Of a stretch of DNA of 37,654 bases, positions 1 through 8,258 are shown piece after piece. The stretch spans positions 1 through 37,654 of the forward strand of contig CAIZNI010000061.1 in NCBI GenBank assembly GCA_903934295.1. The letters run 5' to 3'. Both the position numbers and the translations under genes were made by a program. The notes beneath the pieces were generated by a model. That model searched no databases and was not told the DNA's origin. It saw only the letters and a program-made list of their open reading frames with translations. Each line of letters begins with the position of its first letter. The stretch's first letter is position 1. The stretch comes from an uncultured beta proteobacterium. GTDB taxonomy: Bacteria; Pseudomonadota; Gammaproteobacteria; Burkholderiales; Burkholderiaceae_E.

Positions 1-98
<98 letters not shown>

Positions 99-152
99 CC
101 GCAGGGGGGCGCCTGGGTTACGCTGGCGCCTCTTTTCATTCCTGGAGCCGCC

Positions 153-656
153 GTGAAGTCGTATTCGAATCCCCCCGCCCTGTCGATCGATCCCCAGAAG
201 CGCTACACCGCGACCATCGAGACGACTGCCGGCACCATGACCGCCGAGTTCTTCCCCGAGGACGCACCGAACACCGTCAACAACTTCGTGTTCCTGGCCC
301 GCGACGGCTACTACGAGGACGTCATCTTTCACCGCGTGATCCCGGGTTTCATGATCCAGGGCGGTGACCCGACCGGTTCGGGCCGCGGCGGCCCGGGCTA
401 CAAGTTCCGTGACGAGCCGGTCACCCGCAAGTACACCCGCGGCACGATGGCGATGGCCAACGCCGGCCCCGACACCAACGGCAGCCAGTTCTTCATCATG
501 CATGCCGACTACGGCCTGCCGCCCAGCTACACCATCTTCGGCCAGCTGCTCAGCGGGCACGAGGTGCTCGACGCGATCGCCACCGCCCCCAAGGGCGCGC
601 AGGACCGTCCGGTCGCCCCGGTGAAGATGACCAAGATCACCATCAGCGAAGCCTGA
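153..656 (+). CDS. ppiB: Cyclophilin-type peptidyl-prolyl cis-trans isomerase
   Basis: A 167-aa single-domain cyclophilin that catalyses cis-trans isomerisation of Xaa-Pro bonds. It has no signal peptide, so it is probably cytoplasmic and PpiB-like. The hallmark block FHRVIPGFMIQGGD (about residues 59-72) carries the catalytic Arg61. It is followed by GSGRGGPGY and by NGSQFFI, the conserved Gln/Phe segment of the active site. Length matches small bacterial cyclophilins (about 165 aa). The start is GTG at 153, preceded by GGAG around 144-147. Its TGA overlaps the ATG of the next gene (TGATG), so the two are probably translationally coupled, although no functional link is obvious. The family call is secure; the choice of ppiB among paralogues is by size and lack of a signal peptide. 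Confidence 0.93.
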   Translation: MKSYSNPPALSIDPQKRYTATIETTAGTMTAEFFPEDAPNTVNNFVFLARDGYYEDVIFHRVIPGFMIQGGDPTGSGRGGPGYKFRDEPVTRKYTRGTMAMANAGPDTNGSQFFIMHADYGLPPSYTIFGQLLSGHEVLDAIATAPKGAQDRPVAPVKMTKITISEA

Positions 657-1687
657 TGCCGGTGGGCCCTGCCCGGTCCCCGGCGCCGGTCGATCAGCCG
701 TCTTCGGGCGATCCGTCGTCTCCAGCCGGCCGGCCGACGGTCCTGCTGACCTCGGCAATCCATCCGCAGTGGACGGCCGAGCTGGCCGGGCACTGCGAGG
801 TGGTGCTGGCGCCGGACGCCGCGCCGGCCACCCTGCGCCGCCTGATCGGGCCTGCACAGGGCCTGATCGTGCGCAACGCGTTGCCGGCCGATCTGTTCGA
901 GCACGCGCCGCGCTTGCGTGCGGTGGTGCGCCACGGCGTCGGGCTTGACATGATCCCGGTCGAGGCGGCCAGCGCGCGCGGGATTGCGGTGGCGAACCTC
1001 CCCGGCTCCAACACCACCGCGGTGGTCGAATACTGCGTGGCCGCGATGCTGCATCTGCGGCGCGATCTGGCCGGCATCGATGCGCGCCTGCGCGGTGCGG
1101 GCTGGTCGGCGGCGCGCCCGCTCGCCGATTCGGGTGCCGAACTGGCCCAGGGCGTGATCGGGGTGGTCGGGGTGGGCGCGATCGGCTCGCGGCTGGCGCA
1201 GGTGGCGGCCGGGCTCGGGATGCGGGTGATCGGGCTGACGCGTCGCCCTGCGAGCCTGCCGGCCGGTGTCGTCGCGGTCGACAAGCCGACGCTGTTCGCG
1301 CAGGCCGATGTGGTCGTGCTGTGCTGTCCGCTCAACGACCAGACCCGGGGCCTGGTCGATGCCGCCACGGTGGGCGCGATGAAGCCCGGGGCGCTGCTCA
1401 TCAACGTCTCGCGCGGTCCGGTGATCGACACCGCCGCGGTGCTCGAGGCCTTGCGTCAGGGCCGGCTGGGCGGGGCGGCGCTCGATGTCCATGACCACCA
1501 GCCGCTGGCGGGGACCGAGGCAGTCTTCGACTGTCCGCGTCTGCTGCTCACGCCCCACATTGCCGGGGTCACCGCGACCAGCCTGCAGGCGATGAGCCGT
1601 GGCGCCGTCCAGACGCTGCTGGCGCTGCTGGGGGGCGAGCGCCCGCCCAATGTGGTCAATCCCGAGGTCTTCGCCCGTCAGGGGTGA
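656..1687 (+). CDS. D-isomer-specific 2-hydroxyacid dehydrogenase (SerA/glyoxylate-reductase-like)
   Basis: A 343-aa NAD(P)-dependent dehydrogenase that would interconvert a 2-hydroxyacid and a 2-oxoacid. The catalytic-domain part includes LRAVVRHGVGLDMI. The Rossmann motif GVVGVGAIGSRLA lies at about 169-181, catalytic Arg253 in INVSRGPV, and catalytic His301 in LLTPHIAG. The usual catalytic Glu of the D-V-F-x-x-E-P motif is Gln282 here (DVHDHQPL), which is unusual. The first 25 residues are Pro/Ser-rich and outside the domain, so a later start is possible, but the TGATG overlap with the cyclophilin gene supports this one. It is too short for full-length SerA with an ACT domain, and the substrate is not predictable from sequence. 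Confidence 0.88.
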   Translation: MPVGPARSPAPVDQPSSGDPSSPAGRPTVLLTSAIHPQWTAELAGHCEVVLAPDAAPATLRRLIGPAQGLIVRNALPADLFEHAPRLRAVVRHGVGLDMIPVEAASARGIAVANLPGSNTTAVVEYCVAAMLHLRRDLAGIDARLRGAGWSAARPLADSGAELAQGVIGVVGVGAIGSRLAQVAAGLGMRVIGLTRRPASLPAGVVAVDKPTLFAQADVVVLCCPLNDQTRGLVDAATVGAMKPGALLINVSRGPVIDTAAVLEALRQGRLGGAALDVHDHQPLAGTEAVFDCPRLLLTPHIAGVTATSLQAMSRGAVQTLLALLGGERPPNVVNPEVFARQG

Positions 1688-1832
1688 GGGCCGGCGGCGC
1701 GCCATCCCGGCGTCATCTCGAAACCGGGTGCAGCGACCCGCGCCGGGTGGCTGACTCCCCCACTCTTCAGGCATATTGGTCCGCCCGGCGCGCGGCCTCT
1801 GCCGCGCCGCCATCGACCCGAGGATCCCCGCC

Positions 1833-2675
1833 ATGACCGACCCGCACACCCCCCCTCCCGGCGCGATGCGCCTGGCCGATCGCGTCGCCATCGTCACCGG
1901 CGCCGGATCGCGCGCCGACGGCATCGGCAACGGCCGGGCGACCGCGATCCTGCTGGCCCGCCACGGCGCGCGCGTCGCCCTGATCGACGCGGTTCCCGAG
2001 TGGGCCGAACAGACCCGCCTGATGATCGAAAAGGAAGGGGGCCAGAGCCGGGTGGTCAACGCCGACGTGACCGATCCGCTCGCCTGCCAGGCGGCGGTCC
2101 GCCAGACCGTCGATGCCTGGGGGCGGCTCGACATCCTGGTGAACAACGTGGGCATCGGCGGCCCGCCGGGTGATGCCGTCGAAGTCGACCTCGCCGCCTG
2201 GAACCACGCCCTGATGGTCAACGTCACCTCGATGATGCTGATGGCCAAGTACGCGATTCCCGAGATGCGCAAGCAGGGCGCCGGGGCGATCGTGAACATC
2301 GCGTCGGTCGCCGGTCTGCTGGGCGGTCACCCGAGCCTGCTCTACCCCACCTCGAAGGGGGCGGTGGTGAACATGAGCCGGGCGATGGCCTCGCATCACG
2401 GCCAGGAGGGCATCCGCGTGAACTGCATCGCGCCGGGCATGGTCTACACGCCGATGGTCTACTCGCGCGGCATGACCGACGAGATGCGCGACGCGCGCCG
2501 GCGCCGCTCGCTGCTCAAGACCGAAGGCACTGGCTGGGATGTCGGGCACGGCGTCCTGTACCTGGTCAGCGACGAGGCGCGCTGGGTCACCGGCATCGTG
2601 CTGCCGGTCGACGCCGGCGCGACCGCCGGATCGGGCAGCGTCGCGGTACCGCCCAGCAACGGCCTGCGCGGCTGA
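1833..2675 (+). CDS. Short-chain dehydrogenase/reductase (SDR) family oxidoreductase
   Basis: A 280-aa classical SDR. The NAD(P)-binding motif is TGAGSRADGIGNG (about 22-34), which carries three extra residues compared with the usual TGxxxGIG. It is followed by DILVNNVG (the NNAG element), NIASVAG with the active-site Ser, and YPTSK with catalytic Tyr and Lys. ATG 1833 was chosen because GAGGA sits at 1820-1824; an in-frame TTG at 1776 would add 19 residues unlike SDR N-termini. It heads a likely three-gene operon with the genes at 2707 and 3285 (gaps of 31 and 17 bp). The product is an oxidoreductase of unknown substrate, probably catabolic given its partners. Confidence 0.9.
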   Translation: MTDPHTPPPGAMRLADRVAIVTGAGSRADGIGNGRATAILLARHGARVALIDAVPEWAEQTRLMIEKEGGQSRVVNADVTDPLACQAAVRQTVDAWGRLDILVNNVGIGGPPGDAVEVDLAAWNHALMVNVTSMMLMAKYAIPEMRKQGAGAIVNIASVAGLLGGHPSLLYPTSKGAVVNMSRAMASHHGQEGIRVNCIAPGMVYTPMVYSRGMTDEMRDARRRRSLLKTEGTGWDVGHGVLYLVSDEARWVTGIVLPVDAGATAGSGSVAVPPSNGLRG

Positions 2676-2706
2676 TTTTTTCCTTCACCCTGACCGGAGT
2701 TTTGCC

Positions 2707-3267
2707 ATGCCTGTTGTTCCGATGGTTCCCACCCAGCCCGACGACCCGGCGCTGGCCGCGATCTTTGCCGAAGTGCGGGCCCGCGGCATCGAGATCCCCG
2801 ACCTGTATCGCGTCATGGGCAATTCGGCGCCGATGCTGCGCGCCTGGATCGATTTCGCCTGGCCGCTGCGCCTGAATGCGCGCACGCCGCGCGATCTGCG
2901 CGAGTTGCTCATCCTGCGCGGTGCGCAGGTCGGCGGTGTCGACTACGAATGGGCGCACCACGTGCCGATGGCCCTGGACGCCGGTGTGCCCCAGGCCAAG
3001 ATCGATGCGCTGGCCGACTGGTCCGCGTCGCCCTTGTTCGACGCCCGCGAGCGTGCGGTGCTGCGGTTGGCCGAGGAAGTCACCCGGGGCCCCGGTGCGA
3101 GCGCCGAGTGCCAGGCGGCGCTGGCGCAGCATTTCGACCATGCCGGTGTGGTCGAGCTGACGCTGACCGCGAGTTTCTATGTCTGTGTGAGCCGCTTCCT
3201 GGTCTCGATGAACCTCGAGCTCGAGCCCGATTACGAGCACCTGCGGCTCAAGCCCGCCGCCCGCTGA
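2707..3267 (+). CDS. Carboxymuconolactone decarboxylase / AhpD-like family protein
   Basis: A 186-aa helical protein of the CMD/AhpD superfamily. The diagnostic motif is YEWAHHVPMALDAGV (about 80-94), with Glu81 and His84/His85. The CxxC pair of AhpD-type peroxiredoxin reductases is absent, so a disulfide-reductase role is unlikely and a decarboxylase-like or lactone-directed role is more plausible. The start has GGAG at 2695-2698, 8 bp upstream of the ATG. It lies between an SDR and a TauD-type dioxygenase in what looks like one transcription unit, which suggests a short catabolic pathway. The superfamily call is firm; the reaction is unknown. Confidence 0.85.
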   Translation: MPVVPMVPTQPDDPALAAIFAEVRARGIEIPDLYRVMGNSAPMLRAWIDFAWPLRLNARTPRDLRELLILRGAQVGGVDYEWAHHVPMALDAGVPQAKIDALADWSASPLFDARERAVLRLAEEVTRGPGASAECQAALAQHFDHAGVVELTLTASFYVCVSRFLVSMNLELEPDYEHLRLKPAAR

Positions 3268-3284
3268 GCCCGCCGAGCGCCGAC

Positions 3285-4133
3285 ATGACTCTTTCCATCG
3301 AACCCAGCGGACAGAGCTGCGGCGCGCTGCTGCGCGGCGTCGACCTGTCGCGCCCCTTGACCGAGGCGCAGCACCGGGCGATTCGCCAGGCGTGGCTCAC
3401 GCACCAGGTCATCGCCTTCCCGGATCAGTCGCTGTCGATCGGTGATCTGGAGCGATACGCGCCCAGCATCGGACCCTTCGGCCAGGATCCCTTCATCGCG
3501 CCGCTCGCCGATCACCCGCAGGTGATCGAGGTGCGTCGCGAGGCCGATGAAACGACGCCGCTGTTCGCCGAAGGCTGGCACTCCGACTGGAGCTTCCTGC
3601 CCAGTCCGCCGGCCGGCACGCTGCTCTATGGGCACATCATTCCGCCGGTGGGCGGCGACACGCTGTTCGCCAACCAGTACCTGGCCTGGGATGAACTGCC
3701 GGCGGCGCTGCGCACGCCGATCGAGGGTCGCCAGGGGGTGCATTCGGCGCGCCGCGGCTATTCGCGGGCGGGTCTGTATGGCGACAAGGATGCCGGTCGC
3801 TCGATGGCGATCCGCCCCGACGACAGCGCCCGGGCCACCCAGCTGCACCCGATCGGGCGTCGTCATCCCGAGACCGGGCGCACCGCGCTGTTCGTGAGCC
3901 CCGGCTACACGATCGGCATCGAGGGCATGCCCGAGGCCGAATCGACCCCGCTGCTCAAGGCGATCTTCCAGCACCAGGCGCAGCCGGCCTTCGTGTACCG
4001 GCATCGCTGGTCGGCCGGCATGCTGACCTTGTGGGACAACCGCTGCGTGGTTCACGCCGCGACCGGCGGCTACCAGGGGCACCGCCGCCTGCTGCACCGG
4101 ATCACGATCGCCGAGCGCACGGCGCTGTCCTGA
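3285..4133 (+). CDS. TauD/TfdA family Fe(II)/2-oxoglutarate-dependent dioxygenase
   Basis: A 282-aa dioxygenase of the taurine / 2,4-D dioxygenase family, which hydroxylates a substrate while decarboxylating 2-oxoglutarate. The facial triad is visible: His99 and Asp101 in GWHSDWSF, and the distal His around 257 in WDNRCVVHAA. The RRLLHR segment about ten residues later supplies the Arg that binds 2-oxoglutarate. The full domain is present and the length is normal. ATG 3285 lies 17 bp after the preceding stop; a longer upstream reading in the same frame would overlap the previous gene and looks non-coding. It ends 13 bp from the convergent gene at 4147. Substrates in this family vary widely, so none is proposed. 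Confidence 0.9.
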   Translation: MTLSIEPSGQSCGALLRGVDLSRPLTEAQHRAIRQAWLTHQVIAFPDQSLSIGDLERYAPSIGPFGQDPFIAPLADHPQVIEVRREADETTPLFAEGWHSDWSFLPSPPAGTLLYGHIIPPVGGDTLFANQYLAWDELPAALRTPIEGRQGVHSARRGYSRAGLYGDKDAGRSMAIRPDDSARATQLHPIGRRHPETGRTALFVSPGYTIGIEGMPEAESTPLLKAIFQHQAQPAFVYRHRWSAGMLTLWDNRCVVHAATGGYQGHRRLLHRITIAERTALS

Positions 4134-4146
4134 CCCCGCTGGCGGA

Positions 4147-4875
4147 TCAGAACCGGATCGAGGATCCCGGCGAGGTCACCAGCGGCGGGGCCTGAAGCGC
4201 AGCAGCCCCCGTCGGACGGTCCGTCCGGATCAGGTTCTCCACCACCCGGCCGCCCGGTGTGCCGGACGCGCCGCTGGCTGCCAGCGTCGTCTCGTTCGCG
4301 GCGGTGTCACTGGCCAGGGGCATGGGCATCGGACCGCGATAGTCGCGCGGCAGCTGCGTGGTTTTCGGGTAACCGCCGGCATCGAGCAGGCGGTTCCACA
4401 GATCGGTCTCGAAGCCGCTCTGACGTTCCCGTCCCACCGTGAGCGCCGGTACCGTCATTTCCTTGAAGCCAAGGCTGCGGAAGGCCGCCAGGTCGGCTTC
4501 GGAGGCAATCGTTTTTTCAGTGAACGGAATCCCGCGCCCGTTCAGCAGGGTGCGTGCCGAGCCACACGGATCGCAGTTTCGACCGGTGTAGAGGATGACG
4601 GGGTAGCGCGAGGTGGCGGTCTTGAGCGCGGTGCTCAGGGCCGGCCCGCCGGCGAGCGCCGCGGCTGGGGCCGGGGCGGGCGCCTCGCTGCCGGGTGCGG
4701 TCGGCGCGGTTCGGCTGCCCGACGCGCCAACCCGCTGCGCCTCGGCATTCGGCGGTCGGTCGCCATAGACGACCCGACCTTCCGGGTCGAGCCATTTGTA
4801 TTGCCCCTGGGCGGGCAGCGCGGTTCCAAGGACCAGCAGCGCCACCAGCAACGCGCTAGGTCTGTTCAGCTTCAT
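4147..4875 (-). CDS. Secreted DUF4124 - glutaredoxin fusion protein
   Basis: A 242-aa predicted exported protein. Residues 1-24 form a signal peptide (hydrophobic core ending PAQGQ). Residues 26-42 are the start of a DUF4124 domain (YKWLDPEGRVVYGDRPP). An Ala/Pro-rich linker (about 52-80) leads to a glutaredoxin-like domain with active site CDPC at 101-104, then the TVPAL element with the cis-Pro. The tail from about 170 is low-complexity. It probably acts as a periplasmic thiol-redox protein, since glutathione is available there in many proteobacteria. Its ATG overlaps the last 20 bp of the prlC-like gene, making it the third gene of the folD operon. The domain calls are good; the physiological partner is unknown. 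Confidence 0.85.
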   Translation of the reverse strand: MKLNRPSALLVALLVLGTALPAQGQYKWLDPEGRVVYGDRPPNAEAQRVGASGSRTAPTAPGSEAPAPAPAAALAGGPALSTALKTATSRYPVILYTGRNCDPCGSARTLLNGRGIPFTEKTIASEADLAAFRSLGFKEMTVPALTVGRERQSGFETDLWNRLLDAGGYPKTTQLPRDYRGPMPMPLASDTAANETTLAASGASGTPGGRVVENLIRTDRPTGAAALQAPPLVTSPGSSIRF

Positions 4876-6997
4876 GGACGGCTCCTTCGATCATTCCATT
4901 ATGTCGAAGGAGTGCGTCCATCTGCGGGTCGCGGCCGCGAAACGCCCGGAACGAGGCGATGGCCGGTCGGCTGCCGCCCACCGACAGGATTTCATCCAGG
5001 AAACGCCGTCCCGCTTCGCCGAGCAGGCGTGCCGCGTCGGGCGCCTGCAGGGCTTCCTCGAAGGCCGCATAAGCATCGGCCGACAGCACCTCCGCCCACT
5101 TGTAGCTGTAATAGCCCGCGCTGTAGCCGCCGGCGAAGATGTGCGAGAACGCGTGCTGGAATCGGTTGAACGCGGGCGGCGTGAGCACCGCGACTTCCGC
5201 GCGAACCGCGTCGAGCAGGTGCTGCACCGTCTCACCGGACCCCGGCCGGTACTCGGCATGCAGGCGCATGTCGAACAGGCCGAGCTCGATCTGGCGCAGG
5301 GTCTGAAGGCCGCTCTGGAAGTTCTTCGCGGCCACCATCCGGTCGAACAGCGCGCGCGGCAGCGGCTCGCCGGTGGCGGCGTGCTGGCTCATCGCCTGCA
5401 CCACCGACCATTCCCAGCAGAAATTCTCCATGAACTGGCTGGGCAGCTCGACCGCATCCCACTCCACCCCCGCGATGCCCGCCACCGGCAGATCGTCGAT
5501 GCGGGTGAGCATGTGATGCAGGCCGTGGCCGAATTCATGGAACAGCGTGACCACGTCGTCGTGGGTGAGCGTGGCGGGCTGCCCGCCGACCGGCGCCTGA
5601 AAGTTGCAGGTCAGGTAGGCGATCGGGGTCTGCAGGCGACCGGGCAGCCGGCGCCGCGAGCGGGCGTCATCCATCCAGGCGCCGGGGCGCTTGCCGGGTC
5701 GTGCGAACAGGTCCAGATAGAACTGACCCACCAGCTCGCCCGCGCCCTGGCGCACGATCCGGTAGAAGCGCACGTCGGGATGCCAGCCGGGCGCCTCGTC
5801 GGGCAGCACCTTCACCTCGAACAGGTGCTCGATCTGCGCGAACAGGCCCTGCAGCACGCGCGGCAGCTGGAAGTACTGCTTGACCTCCTGATCCGAGAAC
5901 GCATAGCGCTGTTCCTTGAGCAGTTCGGACACGAAGGCGGTGTCCCACGGCTGCAGGTCGGTCAGGCCGAGTTCCTGTGCCGCGAAGGCGCGCAGCTGCG
6001 CCAGGTCGCGCTCGGCGAACGGGCGCGCGCGCCGGGCCAGGTCGCGCAGGAACTGCATCACCTGCGCCGGGGTGTCCGCCATCTTGGGAACCAGCGACAC
6101 CTCGGCATAGTTCGCATAGCCCAGCAGCGCCGCTTCTTCCTGGCGCAGTCCGAGCAGTTCGTCCATCAGCGCGGTGTTGTCGAGCGCCGCGCGCGCCGCC
6201 TCGTCGGCGGGCGCGACCGCATTCTCGGCCGCGCGGCTGACATAGGCGCGGTAGAGCGATTCGCGCAGCGCCCGGTTGCGGGCGTACTGCATCACCGGGA
6301 AGTACGACGGGAAGTGCAGGGTGATCTTGTAGCCGGGTTTGCCGTCGGCCTGTGCGGCTTCGCGGGCCGCCGCCAGCGCGTCGGCGGGCAGGCCCTGCAG
6401 GTCGTCGGCATCGTTCACCAGCAGTTCGAAGGCGTCGGTGGCGTCGAGGACGTTCTCGGCGTACTTCTGTCCCAGCGCTGCCTGGCGCTCGGAGATTTCC
6501 ATGAAGCGCTCGCGCGCCGGCGATTCGAGTTCGACGCCGCCGAGCCGAAACCCCTGCAGTGCCAGTTCGATGGCGCGCTGGCGCGCCGGGACCAGTGCGG
6601 TGAAATCCGGCGCGTTGCGCAGTGCCTGGTATTTCTCGTAGAGGGCCCGGTTCTGGCCGAGTTCGGTCCAGAACTGCGTGACCAGCGGCAGGTTCTGGTT
6701 GTAGGCCGCGCGCAACTCCGGCGTGTCGGCGACGCCCGACAGGTGGCCAACCACGCCCCAGGCCCGCGACAGGCGCTCGGTGGCGTCTTCCAGCGGCTCG
6801 ATGAAGGCTTCCCAGCCCAGCGGCGTCTGGGGCAGCGTCGCGCCCGCGATCGCCGCGCGCGCATCGGCCAACAGCACCTCGACCGCCGGCGTGATCGCGT
6901 CCGGCGTGAAGTCGCCGAATCGGGGCAGGTCCGAGAAGTCGAGCAGCGGGTTGGCGGCCCGGGTACCGGGCAGGGGGCTGGCAGCAGCGTCGTTCAT
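4856..6997 (-). CDS. prlC: M3 family metallopeptidase, oligopeptidase A-like
   Basis: A 713-aa thimet-type zinc oligopeptidase that degrades short cytoplasmic peptides, including cleaved signal peptides in E. coli. The zinc motif HEFGH is at about 487-491 (inside TLFHEFGHGLHHM), and the third ligand is the Glu of WDAVELPSQ about 26 residues on. The N-terminus (NPLLDFSDLPRFGDF) is typical of PrlC. ATG 6997 is preceded by AAGGG about 10 bp away and lies 17 bp after the folD stop. A much longer open frame extends upstream to 7330, but it overlaps folD and is not credible. The gene overlaps the next one by 20 bp. The folD-then-M3 order recurs in Burkholderiales as far as I recall. Confidence 0.93.
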   Translation of the reverse strand: MNDAAASPLPGTRAANPLLDFSDLPRFGDFTPDAITPAVEVLLADARAAIAGATLPQTPLGWEAFIEPLEDATERLSRAWGVVGHLSGVADTPELRAAYNQNLPLVTQFWTELGQNRALYEKYQALRNAPDFTALVPARQRAIELALQGFRLGGVELESPARERFMEISERQAALGQKYAENVLDATDAFELLVNDADDLQGLPADALAAAREAAQADGKPGYKITLHFPSYFPVMQYARNRALRESLYRAYVSRAAENAVAPADEAARAALDNTALMDELLGLRQEEAALLGYANYAEVSLVPKMADTPAQVMQFLRDLARRARPFAERDLAQLRAFAAQELGLTDLQPWDTAFVSELLKEQRYAFSDQEVKQYFQLPRVLQGLFAQIEHLFEVKVLPDEAPGWHPDVRFYRIVRQGAGELVGQFYLDLFARPGKRPGAWMDDARSRRRLPGRLQTPIAYLTCNFQAPVGGQPATLTHDDVVTLFHEFGHGLHHMLTRIDDLPVAGIAGVEWDAVELPSQFMENFCWEWSVVQAMSQHAATGEPLPRALFDRMVAAKNFQSGLQTLRQIELGLFDMRLHAEYRPGSGETVQHLLDAVRAEVAVLTPPAFNRFQHAFSHIFAGGYSAGYYSYKWAEVLSADAYAAFEEALQAPDAARLLGEAGRRFLDEILSVGGSRPAIASFRAFRGRDPQMDALLRHNGMIEGAVHEAEQT

Positions 6998-7014
6998 GTC
7001 GTTGATCCCTTGTT

Positions 7015-7890
7015 TCAGTTGCATTGGGCCGCGGCGGCGCGCTCGGCGGCTTCGATCGTGTTCACCAGCAGCATCGCGCGGGTCATCGGCCCGACGCCGC
7101 CGGGCACCGGCGTGATCGCCCCGGCCACCTCGAGCGCGCTGTCGAAGTCGACGTCGCCGCACAGCTTGCCCGCATTCGGTCCCTGCGAGATCCGGTTCAT
7201 GCCGACATCGATCACCACCGCGCCGGGCTTGATCATGTCGCCGGTGATCATGCGTTCCCGCCCGACGGCCGCCACCAGCACATCGGCCCGACGGCAGTGC
7301 GCCGCCAGATCGCGCGTCTGGCTGTGGCAAATGGTGACGGTGGCGCTGGCCTGCAAGAGCAGCATCGCCTGGGGCTTGCCCACGATGTTGCTGCGCCCGA
7401 CCACCACCGCTTCGGCGCCGGCCAGCGCCACCCCGGCATGCTCGAGCAGCTTCATGACCCCATAGGGTGTGCAGGGCAGGAAGCGCGGCTGGCCGGTCAT
7501 CAGCGCGCCCGCGTTGCTGATGTGAAAGCCGTCGACGTCCTTGGCCGGCGAAATGGTCTCGATCACCCGCTGGGCGTCCAGGTGCGGCGGCAGCGGCAAC
7601 TGGACCAGGATCCCGTGCACCGACGGGTCGGCGTTCAGCTGGTCGATCCGCGCCAGCAGCGCGTCCTGTGGGGTGTCGGCGGGCAGGCGATCGAGAATCG
7701 AGCGGATGCCGGCCTCTTCGCAGTCCTTGACCTTGTGCTTCACATAGACCGATGAGGCCGGATCACTGCCGACCAGAATCACCGCCAGGCCCGGCGGATG
7801 GCCAAGCGCGCGCAGCGCGGCGGCGCGCCGCGACATGTCGGTGCGGATGCTGGCGGCGAGGGCGGCACCGTCGAGAAGGCGTGCGGTCAT
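7015..7890 (-). CDS. folD: Bifunctional methylenetetrahydrofolate dehydrogenase / methenyl-THF cyclohydrolase
   Basis: A 291-aa complete FolD, interconverting 5,10-methylene-, methenyl- and 10-formyl-tetrahydrofolate in cytoplasmic one-carbon metabolism. Signatures are [14 protein letters not shown] (about 49-62, with the catalytic Lys), [18 protein letters not shown], the NADP-binding [12 protein letters not shown], and the C-terminal [14 protein letters not shown] 7890 gives the expected N-terminus [12 protein letters not shown]. It is the first gene of a three-gene operon and is divergent from the tRNA genes; only 73 bp separate it from tRNA-Ala. That gap holds the tRNA promoter, so the two upstream regions must overlap. 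Confidence 0.97.
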   Translation of the reverse strand: MTARLLDGAALAASIRTDMSRRAAALRALGHPPGLAVILVGSDPASSVYVKHKVKDCEEAGIRSILDRLPADTPQDALLARIDQLNADPSVHGILVQLPLPPHLDAQRVIETISPAKDVDGFHISNAGALMTGQPRFLPCTPYGVMKLLEHAGVALAGAEAVVVGRSNIVGKPQAMLLLQASATVTICHSQTRDLAAHCRRADVLVAAVGRERMITGDMIKPGAVVIDVGMNRISQGPNAGKLCGDVDFDSALEVAGAITPVPGGVGPMTRAMLLVNTIEAAERAAAAQCN

Positions 7891-7922
7891 GGCGTCTCAA
7901 AGTCGATTGCGTTGGAAGTGAC

Positions 7923-7951
7923 TTTACACGGTTGGCGAACCCCTCTATAAT
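7923..7951 (+). promoter_or_regulatory. Sigma-70 promoter for the tRNA-Ala/tRNA-Glu unit
   Basis: The -35 hexamer TTTACA (7923-7928, one mismatch to TTGACA) is followed by a 17-bp spacer and a perfect -10 TATAAT (7946-7951). The tRNA-Ala gene begins 12 bp after the -10, so the transcription start would lie only a few bases before the mature 5' end. It is by far the best promoter match I saw in the window, as expected for stable RNA. Confidence 0.9.
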
Positions 7952-7963
7952 CTAAGGCTCTGC

Positions 7964-8039
<76 letters not shown>

Positions 8040-8045
8040 AAGATT

Positions 8046-8121
8046 GTCCCGTTCGTCTAGAGGCCTAGGACACGACCCTTTCACGGTCGGTACAGGGGTT
8101 CGAATCCCCTACGGGACGCCA
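8046..8121 (+). tRNA. tRNA-Glu (anticodon TTC)
   Basis: A 76-nt cloverleaf with encoded CCA. The acceptor GTCCCGT pairs with ACGGGAC. The anticodon loop CTTTCAC carries TTC, and the T arm is GGGG-TTCGAAT-CCCC within its stem. It shares the promoter and terminator with tRNA-Ala. Alone it can read both GAA and GAG through wobble. Confidence 0.98.
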
Positions 8122-8164
8122 ACACCTCCCCGGTGTGGCAGCAAGACAGTCTGAAGCGACATTG

Positions 8165-8191
8165 AAAAGCCGGCTTGCCCGGCTTTTTTCT
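8165..8191 (+). terminator. Rho-independent terminator after the tRNA pair
   Basis: AAAAGCCGG (8165-8173), a 5-nt loop, then CCGGCTTTT (8179-8187) within a run of T that continues TT-C-TTTT. It is a textbook intrinsic terminator 44 bp after tRNA-Glu. It is the only hairpin in the window with a convincing U tract. Confidence 0.92.
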
Positions 8192-8258
8192 TTTCCGTTC
8201 CTGGATAGGATCGTCCTGCCGGGTGGTCGTCCCCGGCGCGGCGCTGGCCCCGCGAGGA

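Noticed and set aside
527-2299. A 590-codon minus-strand open frame opposite the hydroxyacid dehydrogenase and SDR
   Set aside because: Low-complexity Arg/Ala/His composition and no recognisable motif; the plus-strand proteins have intact catalytic residues.
4796-7465. An 889-codon plus-strand open frame antisense to prlC and folD
   Set aside because: Very long stop-free antisense frames are common in GC-rich DNA. The translated product is rich in Arg, Gln, His, Val and Gly without domain motifs, while the minus strand encodes two clear conserved enzymes.
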